From assembly GCF_020177265.1 (NCBI RefSeq), contig NZ_JAIVMC010000017.1, positions 1-64,000 on the forward strand: 64,000 bases of DNA, read 5' to 3'. The DNA is from Pseudooceanicola marinus. Its GTDB lineage: Bacteria; Pseudomonadota; Alphaproteobacteria; Rhodobacterales; Rhodobacteraceae. A model generated the notes under the pieces. It was given only the letters and a program-made list of their open reading frames with translations. It did not search any database and was not told the DNA's origin. Positions 15,496 to 25,036 of the stretch are shown here, in pieces. The translations under genes were made by a program, and so were the position numbers. Within the stretch, counting starts at the first letter, position 1, and each line of letters opens with the position of its first letter.

Positions 15496-15752
15496 GCTTC
15501 CCGGATCTCAACGATGCGAACTGGCAAGCAGACGAAGCCGCGGTCATTTCGCTTCGGCGCTGGCAGGCCGAGTTCCTTGCAGCGGGCAATGACCCTGGCA
15601 GCCGCGCTACCAGCAAGACCCTCAGTTGCTGAACTGTTCTCGCAGCGCAGGCACATGGGGATCCGCCATTCCTCTGCGTAGGGCAGCGTCCCCTCCAGGG
15701 CTGGCCGGTCGCACAGAGGGCACAGCACAATATCACCGTCATTCATGTTCAT
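15489..15752 (-). CDS. Small zinc-ribbon-like protein
   Basis: 87 residues with two cysteine pairs, VLCPLCDRPA and PMCLRCENS, suited to bind one zinc ion. A strong ribosome-binding site (GGAAAGGAG) precedes ATG 15752. The C-terminal part (GSAAARVIARCKELGLPAPK) is helical. No exact family known. It reads away from tRNA-Phe and is the last gene of the element; the next 220 bases hold no gene. Confidence 0.7.
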   Translation of the reverse strand: MNMNDGDIVLCPLCDRPALEGTLPYAEEWRIPMCLRCENSSATEGLAGSAAARVIARCKELGLPAPKRNDRGFVCLPVRIVEIREAY

Positions 15753-15975
15753 GAGAATCTCCTTTCCTGCTCTCGCAGCTCAGCATGACAGAGGAGAAAA
15801 GCGTTCCCGATGCACAGGAGGCTATGATGAAGATGGGAAGCGAGCTTGGGGCGGCACCATGCGGACCGACGCCCCTTGATAGCCCCTAGCGCCCCGCAAA
15901 GAGGTGGATAAAAAGGGGGATTGGAAATCCAGAAATCCCGGTAACAGACGAAAAACAAACGACTATTTCCGGAAA

Positions 15976-15993
15976 AATGGTGCCCGGGGGCGG
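15976..15993 (+). other. attR-like direct repeat in the tRNA-Phe 3' end
   Basis: AATGGTGCCCGGGGGCGG, identical to 1431-1448. It covers the CCA end and acceptor/T-arm bases of the tRNA, so integration kept the tRNA gene complete. Confidence 0.88.
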
Positions 15994-16052
15994 AATCGAA
16001 CCACCGACACGAGGATTTTCAATCCACTGCTCTACCCCTGAGCTACCCGGGC
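15978..16052 (-). tRNA. tRNA-Phe (GAA)
   Basis: 75 bases including the encoded CCA. Acceptor stem GCCCGGG pairs with CCCGGGC; the D arm starts TAGCTCAG; anticodon loop TTGAAAA gives GAA; T arm GGTTCGATTCC. Its 3' end is the integration target of the neighbouring element. Confidence 0.97.
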
Positions 16053-16193
16053 ACGGGAACGGCGTTTGCCGTTGGGTGGAGGCGTTCTAGGCGAGGGGCG
16101 CGGGAGTGTCCAGAGGGTTTTTGCAAAAAGATGCAGCCCCCTTGCGACACACCCCAGACCGCCGCGCGCCGGCGTCCAACGCCTCGGAACCGT

Positions 16194-16394
16194 TCAGGAA
16201 AACCGCTGTGTTTTCATAGCCTTCTCGACCTCTTCCTCGACCGCGTCGATGGCCGCCTCGATGTCTTCGGGGTTGGTCGAGGGCACGGCATAGCTGCCGT
16301 TCATCCAGCGCGCCAGATCGCGGTCCGCGCAGCGGCGCGAGCAGAAGGGGCGGTAGTCAGGATCGGTCTTTCCGTTACAGATCGGACAGGTCAT
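16194..16394 (-). CDS. yacG: DNA gyrase inhibitor YacG (zinc-binding)
   Basis: 66 residues: [10 protein letters not shown] then YRPFCSRRCADRDLARWMNG. The CPIC-x15-CSRRC arrangement binds one zinc, as in E. coli YacG, which binds GyrB and inhibits gyrase. ATG 16394 gives the canonical start; ATG 16400 would add two residues. It overlaps the end of the RNase E/G gene by 20 bases and is the last gene of the operon. Confidence 0.9.
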   Translation of the reverse strand: MTCPICNGKTDPDYRPFCSRRCADRDLARWMNGSYAVPSTNPEDIEAAIDAVEEEVEKAMKTQRFS

Positions 16395-17484
16395 CGGCAT
16401 AGCTTTCCGCAAAATGGTCCAGCGGAAGCCGGGCGCGTTTCCGCTGCAGTTCGTAGTTGCCCAGGGGCGACCAGCCGGCAAGGACGGTATCCACCGGATC
16501 GCTCTTGAAGGCCGCGCGCAGGACGCTCTCGAACTGGCGGCGGTCCTTCTTCCCCATGGGGGCGAGGTCCAGGTAGATGATGCCGCCCAGTCCCCGTACG
16601 CGCAGGATGCGGGGCAGCTCGCGGGCGGCGGCCAGGTTGGCCTTGAACCCGGCTGCGGGGCTATTGTCGCCGCCGGTGTTCACATCGACGCAGACCGCCG
16701 CGCGCGTGGCCTCGACGAAGACACGTCCGCCACCCGGCAGGGACAGGCCCGACCACATCGGTGCGGCCAACTCCAGCACCCCGGCCAGTTCGAAGGCGCT
16801 CTGGCGCTCCTTCGCGGGCAGCGCAGCGCCGTCCAGCACGTCGCCCATCTCCCAGTCGCGCAGGGCGAGATCATGGGCGGACGGGCCGTCGAGCAGCAGC
16901 TCGGCCTCCGCCCCTTCATCCGTCAGCACCTGTTCGGCCAGATCGGCCATCGCGCGGATGTCCTCGGCCACGGCCTCGGGATCGGCCTCGGCGCAGACCG
17001 AACGCAGGATCAGCCCTGCACCCCGTGCGGCCACCGGATGCTCGGCGAAACATTCATGCGCCAGCACCTGCAGCTCGTCGCGCAGGTCATCGTCCTTGAT
17101 GGAACGCGAGATGTTCATCCCCGGCGCGCCGGGGGTGACGATGGCATAGCGGCTCTTGAACAGGATCTTGGCGGTGACCGGCAGGGCCTTGCCCGGCTCG
17201 GGGTAGCCGGTGACCTGCACCAGCATCACGTCGCCCGGGGCGATGCCCTTCACCTGACGCAGGAAGGCGGCGCCGTCGGGGGTGGTCACGAACATGCCCC
17301 CCTGCCCTTTCACGGGACGATCGGCCACGGCGCGGTAGATCGTGCCGGGGGCCACCTGGGCGGGATGATCCACCAGCAGGTCCATCAGCCGACCATCCTC
17401 GATCAGGGCGGCCATTTCCACGGTTTCCTCGCCCTCGGGCGTGGGGAACACCCGGGTGTCGAGAACGATCTGACGGCCCTTCAT
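16375..17484 (-). CDS. Ribonuclease E/G family protein
   Basis: 369 residues starting [18 protein letters not shown]. An S1-like portion ([19 protein letters not shown]) is followed by the catalytic-domain signature [20 protein letters not shown], with the acidic DVN motif that binds magnesium, and later [11 protein letters not shown]. Length matches the short alphaproteobacterial RNase E/G paralogue rather than full RNase E. It acts in RNA processing. The start overlaps the maf stop (ATGA at 17481-17484), and the 3' end overlaps yacG, indicating one tightly packed operon. Confidence 0.9.
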   Translation of the reverse strand: MKGRQIVLDTRVFPTPEGEETVEMAALIEDGRLMDLLVDHPAQVAPGTIYRAVADRPVKGQGGMFVTTPDGAAFLRQVKGIAPGDVMLVQVTGYPEPGKALPVTAKILFKSRYAIVTPGAPGMNISRSIKDDDLRDELQVLAHECFAEHPVAARGAGLILRSVCAEADPEAVAEDIRAMADLAEQVLTDEGAEAELLLDGPSAHDLALRDWEMGDVLDGAALPAKERQSAFELAGVLELAAPMWSGLSLPGGGRVFVEATRAAVCVDVNTGGDNSPAAGFKANLAAARELPRILRVRGLGGIIYLDLAPMGKKDRRQFESVLRAAFKSDPVDTVLAGWSPLGNYELQRKRARLPLDHFAESYADDLSDL

Positions 17485-18068
17485 GCGACGGCCTCCCTGT
17501 CCTGCCACAGCGGCCATCCGGCAGCCATCAGCAGCGTGGCGGTTTCGGCCAGGGGCAGGCCCATGACCGCGGAATAGGAGCCCTGAAGCCAAGGAACGAA
17601 GGCGCCCGCAGGCCCCTGAATCCCATAGCCCCCGGCCTTGCCCTGCCAGTCGCCGGTGGCGAGATAGCCGTTCACCTCCGCGTCAGAGAGGTGCTTCATC
17701 TTCACCGCCGTCACCACGTCGCGTTGCCAAAGCTGATCGCCCCGCTTCACCGCAAGCGCGGTGACGACACGGTGGCGCCGGCCCGACATGGCGTAGAGGA
17801 ACGCGGCCGCCTCGCCCGCATCGGCAGGCTTGCCCAGAATGCGGCGACCGAGGGCCACGGTGGTATCGGCCACCAGCACGATCTCGTCGTCGGCGGCGGG
17901 CACGGCCTGTGCCTTTTCCCGGGCCATGCGCTGACAATAGGGGCGCGGCAGCTCGGCCCGGAGGGGCGTTTCATCGATGTCGGGGGGGCGGATGTCGTCG
18001 GGAACGACCCCCAGCTGGGCCAGAAGCTCCAGCCGCCGGGGGCTGCCCGATCCGAGGACGAGTTTCAA
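17481..18068 (-). CDS. maf: Maf-like nucleotide pyrophosphatase
   Basis: 195 residues. The N terminus [20 protein letters not shown] is the Maf signature SxSPRR, and the conserved aspartate follows in [18 protein letters not shown]. The family hydrolyses non-canonical or modified nucleoside triphosphates (dTTP/UTP-type) as a house-cleaning enzyme. It overlaps the RNase gene by four bases and follows infA by 48 bases. Confidence 0.95.
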   Translation of the reverse strand: MKLVLGSGSPRRLELLAQLGVVPDDIRPPDIDETPLRAELPRPYCQRMAREKAQAVPAADDEIVLVADTTVALGRRILGKPADAGEAAAFLYAMSGRRHRVVTALAVKRGDQLWQRDVVTAVKMKHLSDAEVNGYLATGDWQGKAGGYGIQGPAGAFVPWLQGSYSAVMGLPLAETATLLMAAGWPLWQDREAVA

Positions 18069-18116
18069 GTCAGGCCCTCTTGTTTGGGACGTGCGCCGCG
18101 CAAATCGCGCGCGGCG

Positions 18117-18335
18117 TCACTTGAAGCGGTAGTTGATCCGACCCTTGGTCAGATCGTAGGGGGTCATTTCGACCTGCACCTTGTCGCCAGCCAGAACGCG
18201 GATGCGGTTCTTGCGCATCTTGCCTGCCGTATGTGCGATGATTTCATGGCCGTTCTCGAGCTCGACCCGGAATGTCGCATTGGGCAGGAGTTCCTTCACG
18301 ACGCCGGGGAATTCGAGAATGTCTTCCTTGGCCAT
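18117..18335 (-). CDS. infA: Translation initiation factor IF-1
   Basis: 72 residues: [20 protein letters not shown], then [20 protein letters not shown], ending [11 protein letters not shown]. This is full-length IF-1, an OB-fold protein binding the ribosomal A site. The start is preceded by CAGGAGACCAC. It heads the infA-maf-RNase-yacG set. Confidence 0.98.
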   Translation of the reverse strand: MAKEDILEFPGVVKELLPNATFRVELENGHEIIAHTAGKMRKNRIRVLAGDKVQVEMTPYDLTKGRINYRFK

Positions 18336-18424
18336 GTGGTCTCCTGTTTTCAGTAAGGGACGCGCGAAGAGCGCGACCGTGTCGCGTAAATGGGCGCAGA
18401 TCGGCAGAAATTCAAGGAAATAAT

Positions 18425-19300
18425 CTACCTCAGCGGACAGGATTCGACGGAATCCTCGCCCGCCTGCTCATCCCAGTGGGCCAGATTGCGGACGCGGCCC
18501 GAATTTCGCACATGGCGCACGGCCTCCAGGTCCACCTCGGCATAGGTCCAGCCGGGCTGGTTCAACACCCCTTCGGCCAGGACGCCCGTCGGCGGGAAGC
18601 CTTCGTCGGGCGGGCCGAAGATGCCGCCCATGCCCACGCTGACATCCACCGCATCCAGCGCGGGGAAGTCACCGATGATCGAGGACATAACCGCAACGCA
18701 TTGATTTTCAAGGGCCCGCGCCATGGCGCCGATGCGCACGCGCCAGTAGCCTTCCAGCGCGTCAGTGGCCGAGGGCACCAGCAGGAGCTCCGCCGCGCGC
18801 TGTGCGCGGGCCTGCAGGGGGAACTCGCTGTCATAGCAGATGTTGATCGCGATCTTGCCCAGGGCGGTGTCGAAAACCTTCAGCGGGCCGGTGCCGGCGA
18901 CCTGCCAGGGGTCGCGCTCCCACAGGGTCATCACGACCTTGTCCTGGAACCCGGTCTGCCCCGTGGGCGTGTGCAGATGCGCGCGATTCACGATGGATCC
19001 GTCGGAGCGGATCACCGGGCCGGAGGCGCCAAGGATGTGGACGCCATGCCGCGCGCAAAGATCGCGGTGCAGCTGGTTGGCCTCTTCCATCACCTCTGAC
19101 ACCTGCCGGGTCGCCCGCGCCAGATCGGCACAGACCGCCTCGCCTCCCAGGGTCGCCAGTTCCATGGCGCCATATTCGGGGAAGACCAGCAGATCGGCCC
19201 CCTGCCCTGCGGCCTCACCCACCCAGTGGGTCAGCTTGGCCTCGTAATCGGCCCAGGTTTCGAACCGCGTCAGCGGATAGGCGGCGGCGGCGATCTTCAT
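18425..19300 (-). CDS. Carbon-nitrogen hydrolase (nitrilase superfamily)
   Basis: 291 residues. The catalytic triad is visible: Glu in [12 protein letters not shown], Lys in [14 protein letters not shown], and Cys in [12 protein letters not shown]. It is an amidase or N-acyl hydrolase acting in the cytoplasm; the precise substrate is not evident. The start overlaps the stop of the acetyltransferase gene (ATGA), which may hint at linked acyl chemistry. It lies in an operon of four coupled genes starting at the phosphatase. Confidence 0.9.
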   Translation of the reverse strand: MKIAAAAYPLTRFETWADYEAKLTHWVGEAAGQGADLLVFPEYGAMELATLGGEAVCADLARATRQVSEVMEEANQLHRDLCARHGVHILGASGPVIRSDGSIVNRAHLHTPTGQTGFQDKVVMTLWERDPWQVAGTGPLKVFDTALGKIAINICYDSEFPLQARAQRAAELLLVPSATDALEGYWRVRIGAMARALENQCVAVMSSIIGDFPALDAVDVSVGMGGIFGPPDEGFPPTGVLAEGVLNQPGWTYAEVDLEAVRHVRNSGRVRNLAHWDEQAGEDSVESCPLR

Positions 19301-19875
19301 AGGCTCTTCATCCAGAATTGCAGCGGGTGGGAGGTCTGCGCGTCGTCACCGATGTCCTTCCAGCGGAAGTGCGCGACGACGCCGGGCAGCGGTTCATAGC
19401 CGCGCTTGCGCCAGAACCCGTCCAGCGGGCGATAGCCCGCAGGGCGCGCCGGGTGATCCTCTGGCCGCTGCACGCCGCAAAAGGCGGAATAGCGGCGACC
19501 CAGGCTGCGGGCATGGGCCTCGCGCGCGTCGAAGAAGGCATGCCCCAGTCCACGGCCCCGGTAGTCCGGCAGCAGCACCGACTCGGCGCAATAGAAGATC
19601 TGGTTCAGCGGTTCCGGCCGGTCGGCGAAGGCGGCAGAGAAGTCGTCGGCATGCGCCTCCATCGCCATGCCGGTGGCGACGCCGACGATCCGGCCCGCGT
19701 CGATGGCGGCCACGACCACGGCGCTGTCGGCCTGATACTCGGTCAGGTAGCGCCGTTCATAGGCCAGGTCGCCGTCATAGAGATAGGGCCAGGCGCGGAA
19801 GACCTCGATGCGCAGCCGGGCCACGTCATCCAACGCGGCCTCCAGCGCCTCCCCTGTCAAGACCTCGACCCTCAT
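19297..19875 (-). CDS. GNAT-family N-acetyltransferase
   Basis: 192 residues. The acetyl-CoA binding motif A appears as SVLLPDYRGRGLGHAFFDAR (RGRGLGH being the Q/R-x-x-G-x-G/A box). Before it, VVVAAIDAGRIVGVATGMAM forms the usual beta strands. Substrate unknown. Coupled by four-base overlaps to both neighbours. Confidence 0.88.
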   Translation of the reverse strand: MRVEVLTGEALEAALDDVARLRIEVFRAWPYLYDGDLAYERRYLTEYQADSAVVVAAIDAGRIVGVATGMAMEAHADDFSAAFADRPEPLNQIFYCAESVLLPDYRGRGLGHAFFDAREAHARSLGRRYSAFCGVQRPEDHPARPAGYRPLDGFWRKRGYEPLPGVVAHFRWKDIGDDAQTSHPLQFWMKSL

Positions 19876-20270
19876 GCGGAGACCTGGGCCACCCAGTCCG
19901 CGAGGTTGTAATAGGTCGTCACGCGGCAGATCAGACCCTCTTCGTCCACGTCGAAGAAGCTGCCGGCGGGCAGACGGTAGGTCTGGCCCTTGGCCTCGGG
20001 CAGTCCCTCATCGGTGGCCAGGTAGGTGCCGTTGACCACGAATTCGGCTGCCATGCGGCGCCCGCCCTCGGCCTGAAACAGCACCATGTCGGTCAGCTGT
20101 TCCTTGTAGCAGCGGGTCATATGGGCGTTGAACTCGGCAAAGAGCGCCTTGCCGGTGCGCACCTGACCTTCGTTCACATGGTGGCGGACATCCTCGGACA
20201 GGCAGTCGAGCATGGCATCGGTATCGCCCGCGTTGAAGGCATCGAAATAGCGCTGGAGTATCTGGGTCAT
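19872..20270 (-). CDS. SnoaL/NTF2-like ketosteroid-isomerase-related protein
   Basis: 132 residues with the SnoaL-like fold pattern: LQRYFDAFNAGDTDAMLDCL, then SEDVRHHVNEGQVRTGKALF, and a C-terminal YRLPAGSFFDVDEEGLICRV. Cone-shaped alpha+beta barrel; many members are isomerases or unassigned. ATGA overlaps with the phosphatase gene upstream and the acetyltransferase downstream. Confidence 0.87.
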   Translation of the reverse strand: MTQILQRYFDAFNAGDTDAMLDCLSEDVRHHVNEGQVRTGKALFAEFNAHMTRCYKEQLTDMVLFQAEGGRRMAAEFVVNGTYLATDEGLPEAKGQTYRLPAGSFFDVDEEGLICRVTTYYNLADWVAQVSA

Positions 20271-20728
20271 GCGGCCTCTGTAGGGGGACCGAAACGGTCC
20301 TTCAGCTTCGAGATGATCTGGTCCCGGCTCTGCCGGTAGGCATTCAGCTTCTGCTCGCGCGTCTCGCCGATGCCCGTGGGATCCATGATCGGCCAGTACT
20401 CGACGTCAAGATGAAAATAGCGCGTCAGCTCCAGCGCGGATCGCTGGCTGGCGGGCGACAGGGCCACCACAAGGTCGAACGACGACAGGTCATCGCCCCA
20501 ATCCTGCATCTCCTCGAAGGACCGGGAGCGATGGCGTGACAGCTCCACCCCCAGTTCCTGGCATACGGCGATGGCGAAGCCGTCGATCTCAAGATCGTTC
20601 TTCACCCCCACCGATTGCACGTAGATATCCATGCCGTAGAGCTTCTTCATGATGCCCTCGGCCATGGGGGAACGGACCGCGTTGTGGTCGCAGCAGAACA
20701 ATACCGATTGCGGACGTTCCGCTGGCAA
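20267..20728 (-). CDS. Low-molecular-weight phosphatase family protein
   Basis: 153 residues. The P-loop CCDHNAVRSPMAEG (C-x5-R-S) near the N terminus and the general acid region YWPIMDPTGIGE mark the LMW protein-tyrosine phosphatase/arsenate-reductase fold. It may dephosphorylate proteins or reduce arsenate; context with UPF0262 and hisD is a standard alphaproteobacterial housekeeping order. The start is a TTG at 20728, with GGAGG eleven bases upstream. Confidence 0.9.
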   Translation of the reverse strand: MPAERPQSVLFCCDHNAVRSPMAEGIMKKLYGMDIYVQSVGVKNDLEIDGFAIAVCQELGVELSRHRSRSFEEMQDWGDDLSSFDLVVALSPASQRSALELTRYFHLDVEYWPIMDPTGIGETREQKLNAYRQSRDQIISKLKDRFGPPTEAA

Positions 20729-20735
20729 GGGTCCG

Positions 20736-21215
20736 TTATCCTCCGAAGTGCAGCACGCAGATCAGCGTGAACAGCCGTCGCGCGGTGTCGTGATCCACGA
20801 TGGCCTTGCCTTCGAGACGTTCCTCGAGCACCCGCGCGCCTTCATCATGGATGCCCCGGCGCGCCATGTCGATGGTTTCGATCTGCGCGGGCGGCAGATT
20901 CTTCACCGCGTCGAAATAGCTTTTGCAGATGGCGAAATAATCCTTCACCACCTGCCGGAACGGGCCCAGCGACATCAGGAATTGCGCGGCCGGCTCGCCC
21001 GCGTCGGTCTGCACGTCGAAGACCAGCCGCTTGTCGCGGATCGACAGGCCGACCTTGTAGGGGCCTTCGGGCACCACGCGATCATCCCGCTTCGGCAGGG
21101 TGAAGGAGTTCTCCTCCATCAGATCGAACATGGCCACGCGCCGTTCCTGCTCGATCTCCGGGGTCGGAGGCGGCAGGTTGCGGTCGTCCAGCTCTATTTG
21201 CGCGATATGGGACAT
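20736..21215 (-). CDS. UPF0262 family protein
   Basis: 159 residues, MSHIAQIELDDRNLPPPTPE, with the conserved LMEENSFTLPKRDDRVVPEG and DYFAICKSYFDAVKNLPPAQ. A conserved alphaproteobacterial family of unknown function. It lies between hisD and the phosphatase gene. A nine-bp inverted repeat lies 21 bases upstream of the start. Confidence 0.93.
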   Translation of the reverse strand: MSHIAQIELDDRNLPPPTPEIEQERRVAMFDLMEENSFTLPKRDDRVVPEGPYKVGLSIRDKRLVFDVQTDAGEPAAQFLMSLGPFRQVVKDYFAICKSYFDAVKNLPPAQIETIDMARRGIHDEGARVLEERLEGKAIVDHDTARRLFTLICVLHFGG

Positions 21216-21235
21216 GGCGTGTTTCCCTCGGACTC

Positions 21236-21260
21236 CTGTCAGCGCTCCCCTCGCTGACAG
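21236..21260. promoter_or_regulatory. Inverted repeat CTGTCAGCG-N7-CGCTGACAG
   Basis: Nine-bp perfect arms in the 132-base gap between hisD and UPF0262, 21 bases before the UPF0262 start. There is no T-tract on either side, so it is more likely an operator or an RNA stem than an intrinsic terminator. Confidence 0.5.
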
Positions 21261-21347
21261 ACTATGCTGCGCCGCAGAAAAACGCTAGAAATTCTTACCC
21301 GAAGGTTAAGGTTTCGCGACAGGACTACGACGTAAACGTGACGTCAC

Positions 21348-22652
21348 TCAACCCTCGTTGAGCTTGTCGATCCGGGCCCGGACGGAAAGGCCATGGGCCT
21401 CAAGGCTTTCCGAGTTGGCCAGCCGTTCCGCGGCGGGGCCGATGGCCTTCAGCGCGGCAGGCGTCATCTGGGCCAGCGTCGTCCGTTTGAGGAAGTCCAG
21501 CACCGACAGCCCGGAGGAGAATCGCGCCGAGCGGGCGGTCGGCAGAACGTGGTTCGGGCCGCCGACGTAGTCGCCGATGGCCTCGGGCGTCCAGCCCCCC
21601 AGGAAGATCGCGCCGGCATGCTGGCATTGCTCGGACAGCTTCAGCGGCTCGGCGGTGCAGATCTCCAGGTGTTCGGGCGCCACGCGGTTCGACAGCGCCG
21701 CTGCCTCGTTCAGATCCCGCACGGTGATGACGGCCCCGTAATCGCGCCAGCTGGCGCCCGCGATCTCACGCCGCTCCAGCGTCTCCAGTCGCCCCTCGAC
21801 CGCCGCGACGACCTTTTCGGCCAGCGCGGGGCTGTCGGTGATCAGGATCGACTGGGCGCTTTCGTCGTGCTCGGCCTGGCTCATCAGATCCAGGGCCAGC
21901 CAGTCGGGATCGTTGTCGGCATCGGCGATCACCAGGATTTCCGAGGGACCAGCGATCATGTCGATGCCCACCTTGCCGAAGACGCGGCGCTTGGCGGCGG
22001 CGACGAAGGCGTTGCCCGGGCCGGTGATCTTGTCGACGGGTTGCACCGTCTCGGTGCCATAGGCGAAGGCCGCCACGGCCTGGGCGCCGCCGATGCGATA
22101 GATCTCATCCACCCCGGCCAGACGCGCAGCCATCAGGACCAGCGGGTTTACCTTGCCGTCCGGCGTCGGCACGGCGATGGCCAGACGTTCGACCCCCGCC
22201 ACCTTGGCGGGAATGGCGTTCATCAGCACCGAGGAGGGATAGGAAGCCAGGCCACCGGGCACGTAAAGACCCGCCGCCGACACGGCCGTCCAGCGCCAGC
22301 CCAGCGAGGCCCCGTCAGGATCGGTCCAGAAGGCATCCTCGGGCATCTGGCGCACGTGGTAGGCGCGGATGCGCTGCGCCGCCGTCTCCAGCGCCTGCTT
22401 CTCCTCCGCCGAGACCTGGGCGCAGTAGGCGTCGATCTCCTCGGGGGTGAAGGCCAGGGTTTCGGGCGTCAGCTCCAGCCGGTCGAATTTCGCCGTCAGC
22501 TCCACCAGGCAGGCGTCACCGCGCGCCCGCACGTCGGCGATGATCGCGGCCACCGCGTCATCCACGTCGGGGCTGTCCTCGCGCTTGGCGCCCAGGAGGG
22601 CGGTGAAGCGGGTCTCGAAATCGGCGTCGGTCGTGGACAGGAAGTGCGGCAT
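21348..22652 (-). CDS. hisD: Histidinol dehydrogenase
   Basis: 434 residues, start MPHFLSTTDADFETRFTALL. Signatures include TVSAAGLYVPGGLASYPSSV, the DKITGPGNAFVAAAKR motif, IAGPSEILVIADADNDPDWL and the zinc-binding QAEHDESAQ with YVGGPNHVLPT. It oxidises histidinol to histidine in two NAD-dependent steps (EC 1.1.1.23), the last steps of histidine biosynthesis. ATG at 22652 is chosen; the frame continues upstream without homology. It is transcribed with murA and the DUF2948 gene upstream. Confidence 0.97.
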   Translation of the reverse strand: MPHFLSTTDADFETRFTALLGAKREDSPDVDDAVAAIIADVRARGDACLVELTAKFDRLELTPETLAFTPEEIDAYCAQVSAEEKQALETAAQRIRAYHVRQMPEDAFWTDPDGASLGWRWTAVSAAGLYVPGGLASYPSSVLMNAIPAKVAGVERLAIAVPTPDGKVNPLVLMAARLAGVDEIYRIGGAQAVAAFAYGTETVQPVDKITGPGNAFVAAAKRRVFGKVGIDMIAGPSEILVIADADNDPDWLALDLMSQAEHDESAQSILITDSPALAEKVVAAVEGRLETLERREIAGASWRDYGAVITVRDLNEAAALSNRVAPEHLEICTAEPLKLSEQCQHAGAIFLGGWTPEAIGDYVGGPNHVLPTARSARFSSGLSVLDFLKRTTLAQMTPAALKAIGPAAERLANSESLEAHGLSVRARIDKLNEG

Positions 22653-22745
22653 GGGTCTCTCCGAAAGTCGGACCTCTCTAGACCGAAGCAGCACAGGGGT
22701 TCAAGCGACGGCGACAGCTCGCCCCCTGCCCGGCTGCATCTGATC

Positions 22746-23219
22746 TCATTCCCCGTGATCAGGTGCCCGGCCCGAGGGGGCACGATAGGGGCGTGTCACG
22801 TCCTTCAGCACCGCTTCCAGCGCCTCCACCTTCAGGCGGATGGCCCCGTCGCCGGCCAGGGTGATCTCCACCAGGCCCGAGGGCGGCTCGGCATCGGGCA
22901 GAAAATTCAGGGTGAGCGGCGACAGGATCATTTCCGGATCCTCGCGGGTGACCCCCTGGGAGGTCACCGCCAGCACGTTCTCGAAGACCAGCAGCGAGCG
23001 CACCCGCTCCGCCCCGTGACGGTCCCGCGCCGCATCTTCCCAGCGGAAGCGGTTCAGCAGCATGGCAAAGCGGCGTTCGTCGCGGAACCAGCGCATTTCC
23101 GACACCGGCAGGACCGAGTCCTGGATCAGCGCCGACAGCACCTGAAGGTCCTCCTGCGTCAGGGCGCCCAGATTCAGGGGCGCCTCGCCACCGTCTTCGA
23201 AACGTGCATCTTCCGTCAT
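22746..23219 (-). CDS. DUF2948 family protein
   Basis: 157 residues. Core [20 protein letters not shown], then [20 protein letters not shown] and [11 protein letters not shown] are typical of DUF2948, found almost only in alphaproteobacteria between murA and hisD. Function unknown. The start overlaps the murA stop (ATGA at 23216-23219). Confidence 0.92.
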   Translation of the reverse strand: MTEDARFEDGGEAPLNLGALTQEDLQVLSALIQDSVLPVSEMRWFRDERRFAMLLNRFRWEDAARDRHGAERVRSLLVFENVLAVTSQGVTREDPEMILSPLTLNFLPDAEPPSGLVEITLAGDGAIRLKVEALEAVLKDVTRPYRAPSGRAPDHGE

Positions 23220-24484
23220 TGGCCCGACACCCGTTCCACCTTGGCCCCGCAGGCCTGAAGTTTCTCTTCCAGCCGCTCGTACCCACGGTCCAGATGGTAG
23301 ACGCGGTTCAGGACCGTTTCGCCCTCTGCCGCCAGGCCCGCCAGGATCAGCGAGACCGAGGCGCGCAGGTCGGTGGCCATCACGGGCGCTCCTTTCAGGC
23401 GCTCGACCCCGTGCACCGTGGCGACACCGCCGTGCACCTCTATATTGGCGCCCATTCGACCCAGTTCCGGCGCATGCATGAAGCGGTTTTCGAAGATCGT
23501 CTCCTCCAGCACCGAGGTGCCCTCGGCGGTGCACAGCAGCGCCATCATCTGCGCCTGCAGGTCGGTGGGGAAGCCGGGGAAGACCTCTGTCTTCACGTCG
23601 ACGGCCTGGATGCGGTCGCCACGGCGGCGCACCTTCACGCCATTCTCGGTCGCCTCCACATCGACGCCCGCCTCGTCCAGCTTCTCGACGAAGGCGCCCA
23701 GCAGGTCCAGGCTGCCGCCCAGGCACTCCACCTCGCCACCGGCGATGGCCGGGGCCAGCATGTAGGTGCCCAGCTCGATCCGGTCGGCGACCACCTGATG
23801 GGTGGCGCCATGCAGGCGGTCGACGCCCTGGATCTCGATCCGGTCGGTGCCCTCGCCCTCGATCTGGGCGCCCATGGCGCGCAGGCATTTCACCAGGTCG
23901 ACGATCTCGGGTTCACGCGCGGCATTGCTCAGCACAGTGGTGCCCTTGGCCAAGGTCGCGGCCATGACGATATTCTCGGTCGCGCCCACCGAGGCGAAGC
24001 TCAGGCGGATCTCGGCGCCCTTCAGCCCGCCGGGAGCCTTGGCGTGCAGGTAGCCGTCGCGCAGTTCGATCTCCGCGCCCAGGGCCTCCAGGCCGTGCAC
24101 GTGCAGATCCATGGGGCGCGCACCGATGGCGCAGCCGCCGGGCAGCGACACCTCGGCATGACCTTCGCGCGCCAGCAGCGGACCCAGCACCAGGTTGGAG
24201 GCGCGCATCTTGCGCACGATCTCGTAGTCCGCGCGGGTCGAGGTCAGGTCATGGCTCGACAAGGCCAGAACCTTGCCATCCGCCATCGGCATCGCCTCGC
24301 CGCCCAGCGACTGCAGCAGGCTCGACATCGTCTTGATGTCCGACAGCCGCGGTGCATTGGTCAGCGTCAGCGGCTCTTCCGACAGGAGCGTGGCCGGCAT
24401 CAGCGCCAGGCAGGCGTTCTTGGCGCCCGCGATCGGGATGCTGCCCTTCAGCGGGCCATTACCCGTCACAACGATCGAATCCAT
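23216..24484 (-). CDS. murA: UDP-N-acetylglucosamine 1-carboxyvinyltransferase
   Basis: 422 residues, start [20 protein letters not shown] with the conserved [16 protein letters not shown]. The active-site cysteine lies in [15 protein letters not shown], so the enzyme should be fosfomycin-sensitive by the usual criterion. It adds enolpyruvate to UDP-GlcNAc in the first committed step of peptidoglycan synthesis (EC 2.5.1.7). Later motifs such as [14 protein letters not shown] are intact. A six-base gap separates it from the small gene upstream. Confidence 0.97.
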   Translation of the reverse strand: MDSIVVTGNGPLKGSIPIAGAKNACLALMPATLLSEEPLTLTNAPRLSDIKTMSSLLQSLGGEAMPMADGKVLALSSHDLTSTRADYEIVRKMRASNLVLGPLLAREGHAEVSLPGGCAIGARPMDLHVHGLEALGAEIELRDGYLHAKAPGGLKGAEIRLSFASVGATENIVMAATLAKGTTVLSNAAREPEIVDLVKCLRAMGAQIEGEGTDRIEIQGVDRLHGATHQVVADRIELGTYMLAPAIAGGEVECLGGSLDLLGAFVEKLDEAGVDVEATENGVKVRRRGDRIQAVDVKTEVFPGFPTDLQAQMMALLCTAEGTSVLEETIFENRFMHAPELGRMGANIEVHGGVATVHGVERLKGAPVMATDLRASVSLILAGLAAEGETVLNRVYHLDRGYERLEEKLQACGAKVERVSGQ

Positions 24485-24489
24485 CTGCC

Positions 24490-24663
24490 CTAGTCCTCTT
24501 TCCCGTTTTCCGCGCCGGGGGAATCGTCCGCCTCGGTCGCGTTGTCTGATTCCGCCCTGGCCCGCGCCTGCGCCTTGCGCCGGGCGAGATTCGCTTTCAG
24601 GGCCGATCTCAGCCTCTCCTCGCGCGTCTGCGCGTCTTTTCCAACGCTCGATTTCCTTGCCAT
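24490..24663 (-). CDS. Small conserved basic protein upstream of murA
   Basis: 57 residues, [20 protein letters not shown] then [20 protein letters not shown] and an acidic tail. The basic helical N terminus followed by an acidic disordered end resembles small hypothetical genes often next to murA in Rhodobacteraceae. Five bases before murA, so part of that operon. No function known. Confidence 0.7.
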   Translation of the reverse strand: MARKSSVGKDAQTREERLRSALKANLARRKAQARARAESDNATEADDSPGAENGKED

Positions 24664-24812
24664 ACGCCTTCTGTAAACGAGCCGGAAAAAAGCGTCCAGT
24701 TTGTGCTTGCACCCTCGGCGGTTTGCGTCTAAATCCCCGCCCACGGCAGCCGGAGACGGCGGCCACGGCAACGGGCCACGCCAGATGCGACATCGCAAAA
24801 CGGCCCCCGGAT

Positions 24813-24887
<75 letters not shown>

Positions 24888-25036
24888 TTAACCACCTGAA
24901 AGCATAGAAGACTTTCTGCCCCTCGGGCCATGTGCCTCGGCATGTCCTGCGGCGGTCTGCCGAGTTTCGCGGCGCCTTTCTCGGTGCGTTCCGCGAACGC
25001 CCCCTGCCCTGCTCTCTGCCATCCGCCTGCGCCCAA

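Larger units (their letters stand above)
1431..15993. mobile_element. 14.6-kb integrated element at tRNA-Phe (decayed prophage or phage satellite)
   Basis: The element is bounded by 18-bp direct repeats, the right one forming the 3' end of an intact tRNA-Phe. A P4-type integrase lies just inside the left end, followed by AlpA-like, winged-helix and DUF2786 genes, a toxin-antitoxin pair, and two long proteins resembling phage ejection proteins. Small-terminase fragments occur at three places. No large terminase, portal, capsid or tail tube gene is visible. The flanking DNA to the right is the conserved housekeeping block. Interpretation: a phage-derived island that has lost or never had a virion module. 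Its size and int-alpA layout also fit a phage-inducible island; this is inference. Confidence 0.82.

Noticed and set aside
21393-23258. Long plus-strand open frame of 621 codons
   Set aside because: Antisense to hisD and the DUF2948 gene; composition is low-complexity.
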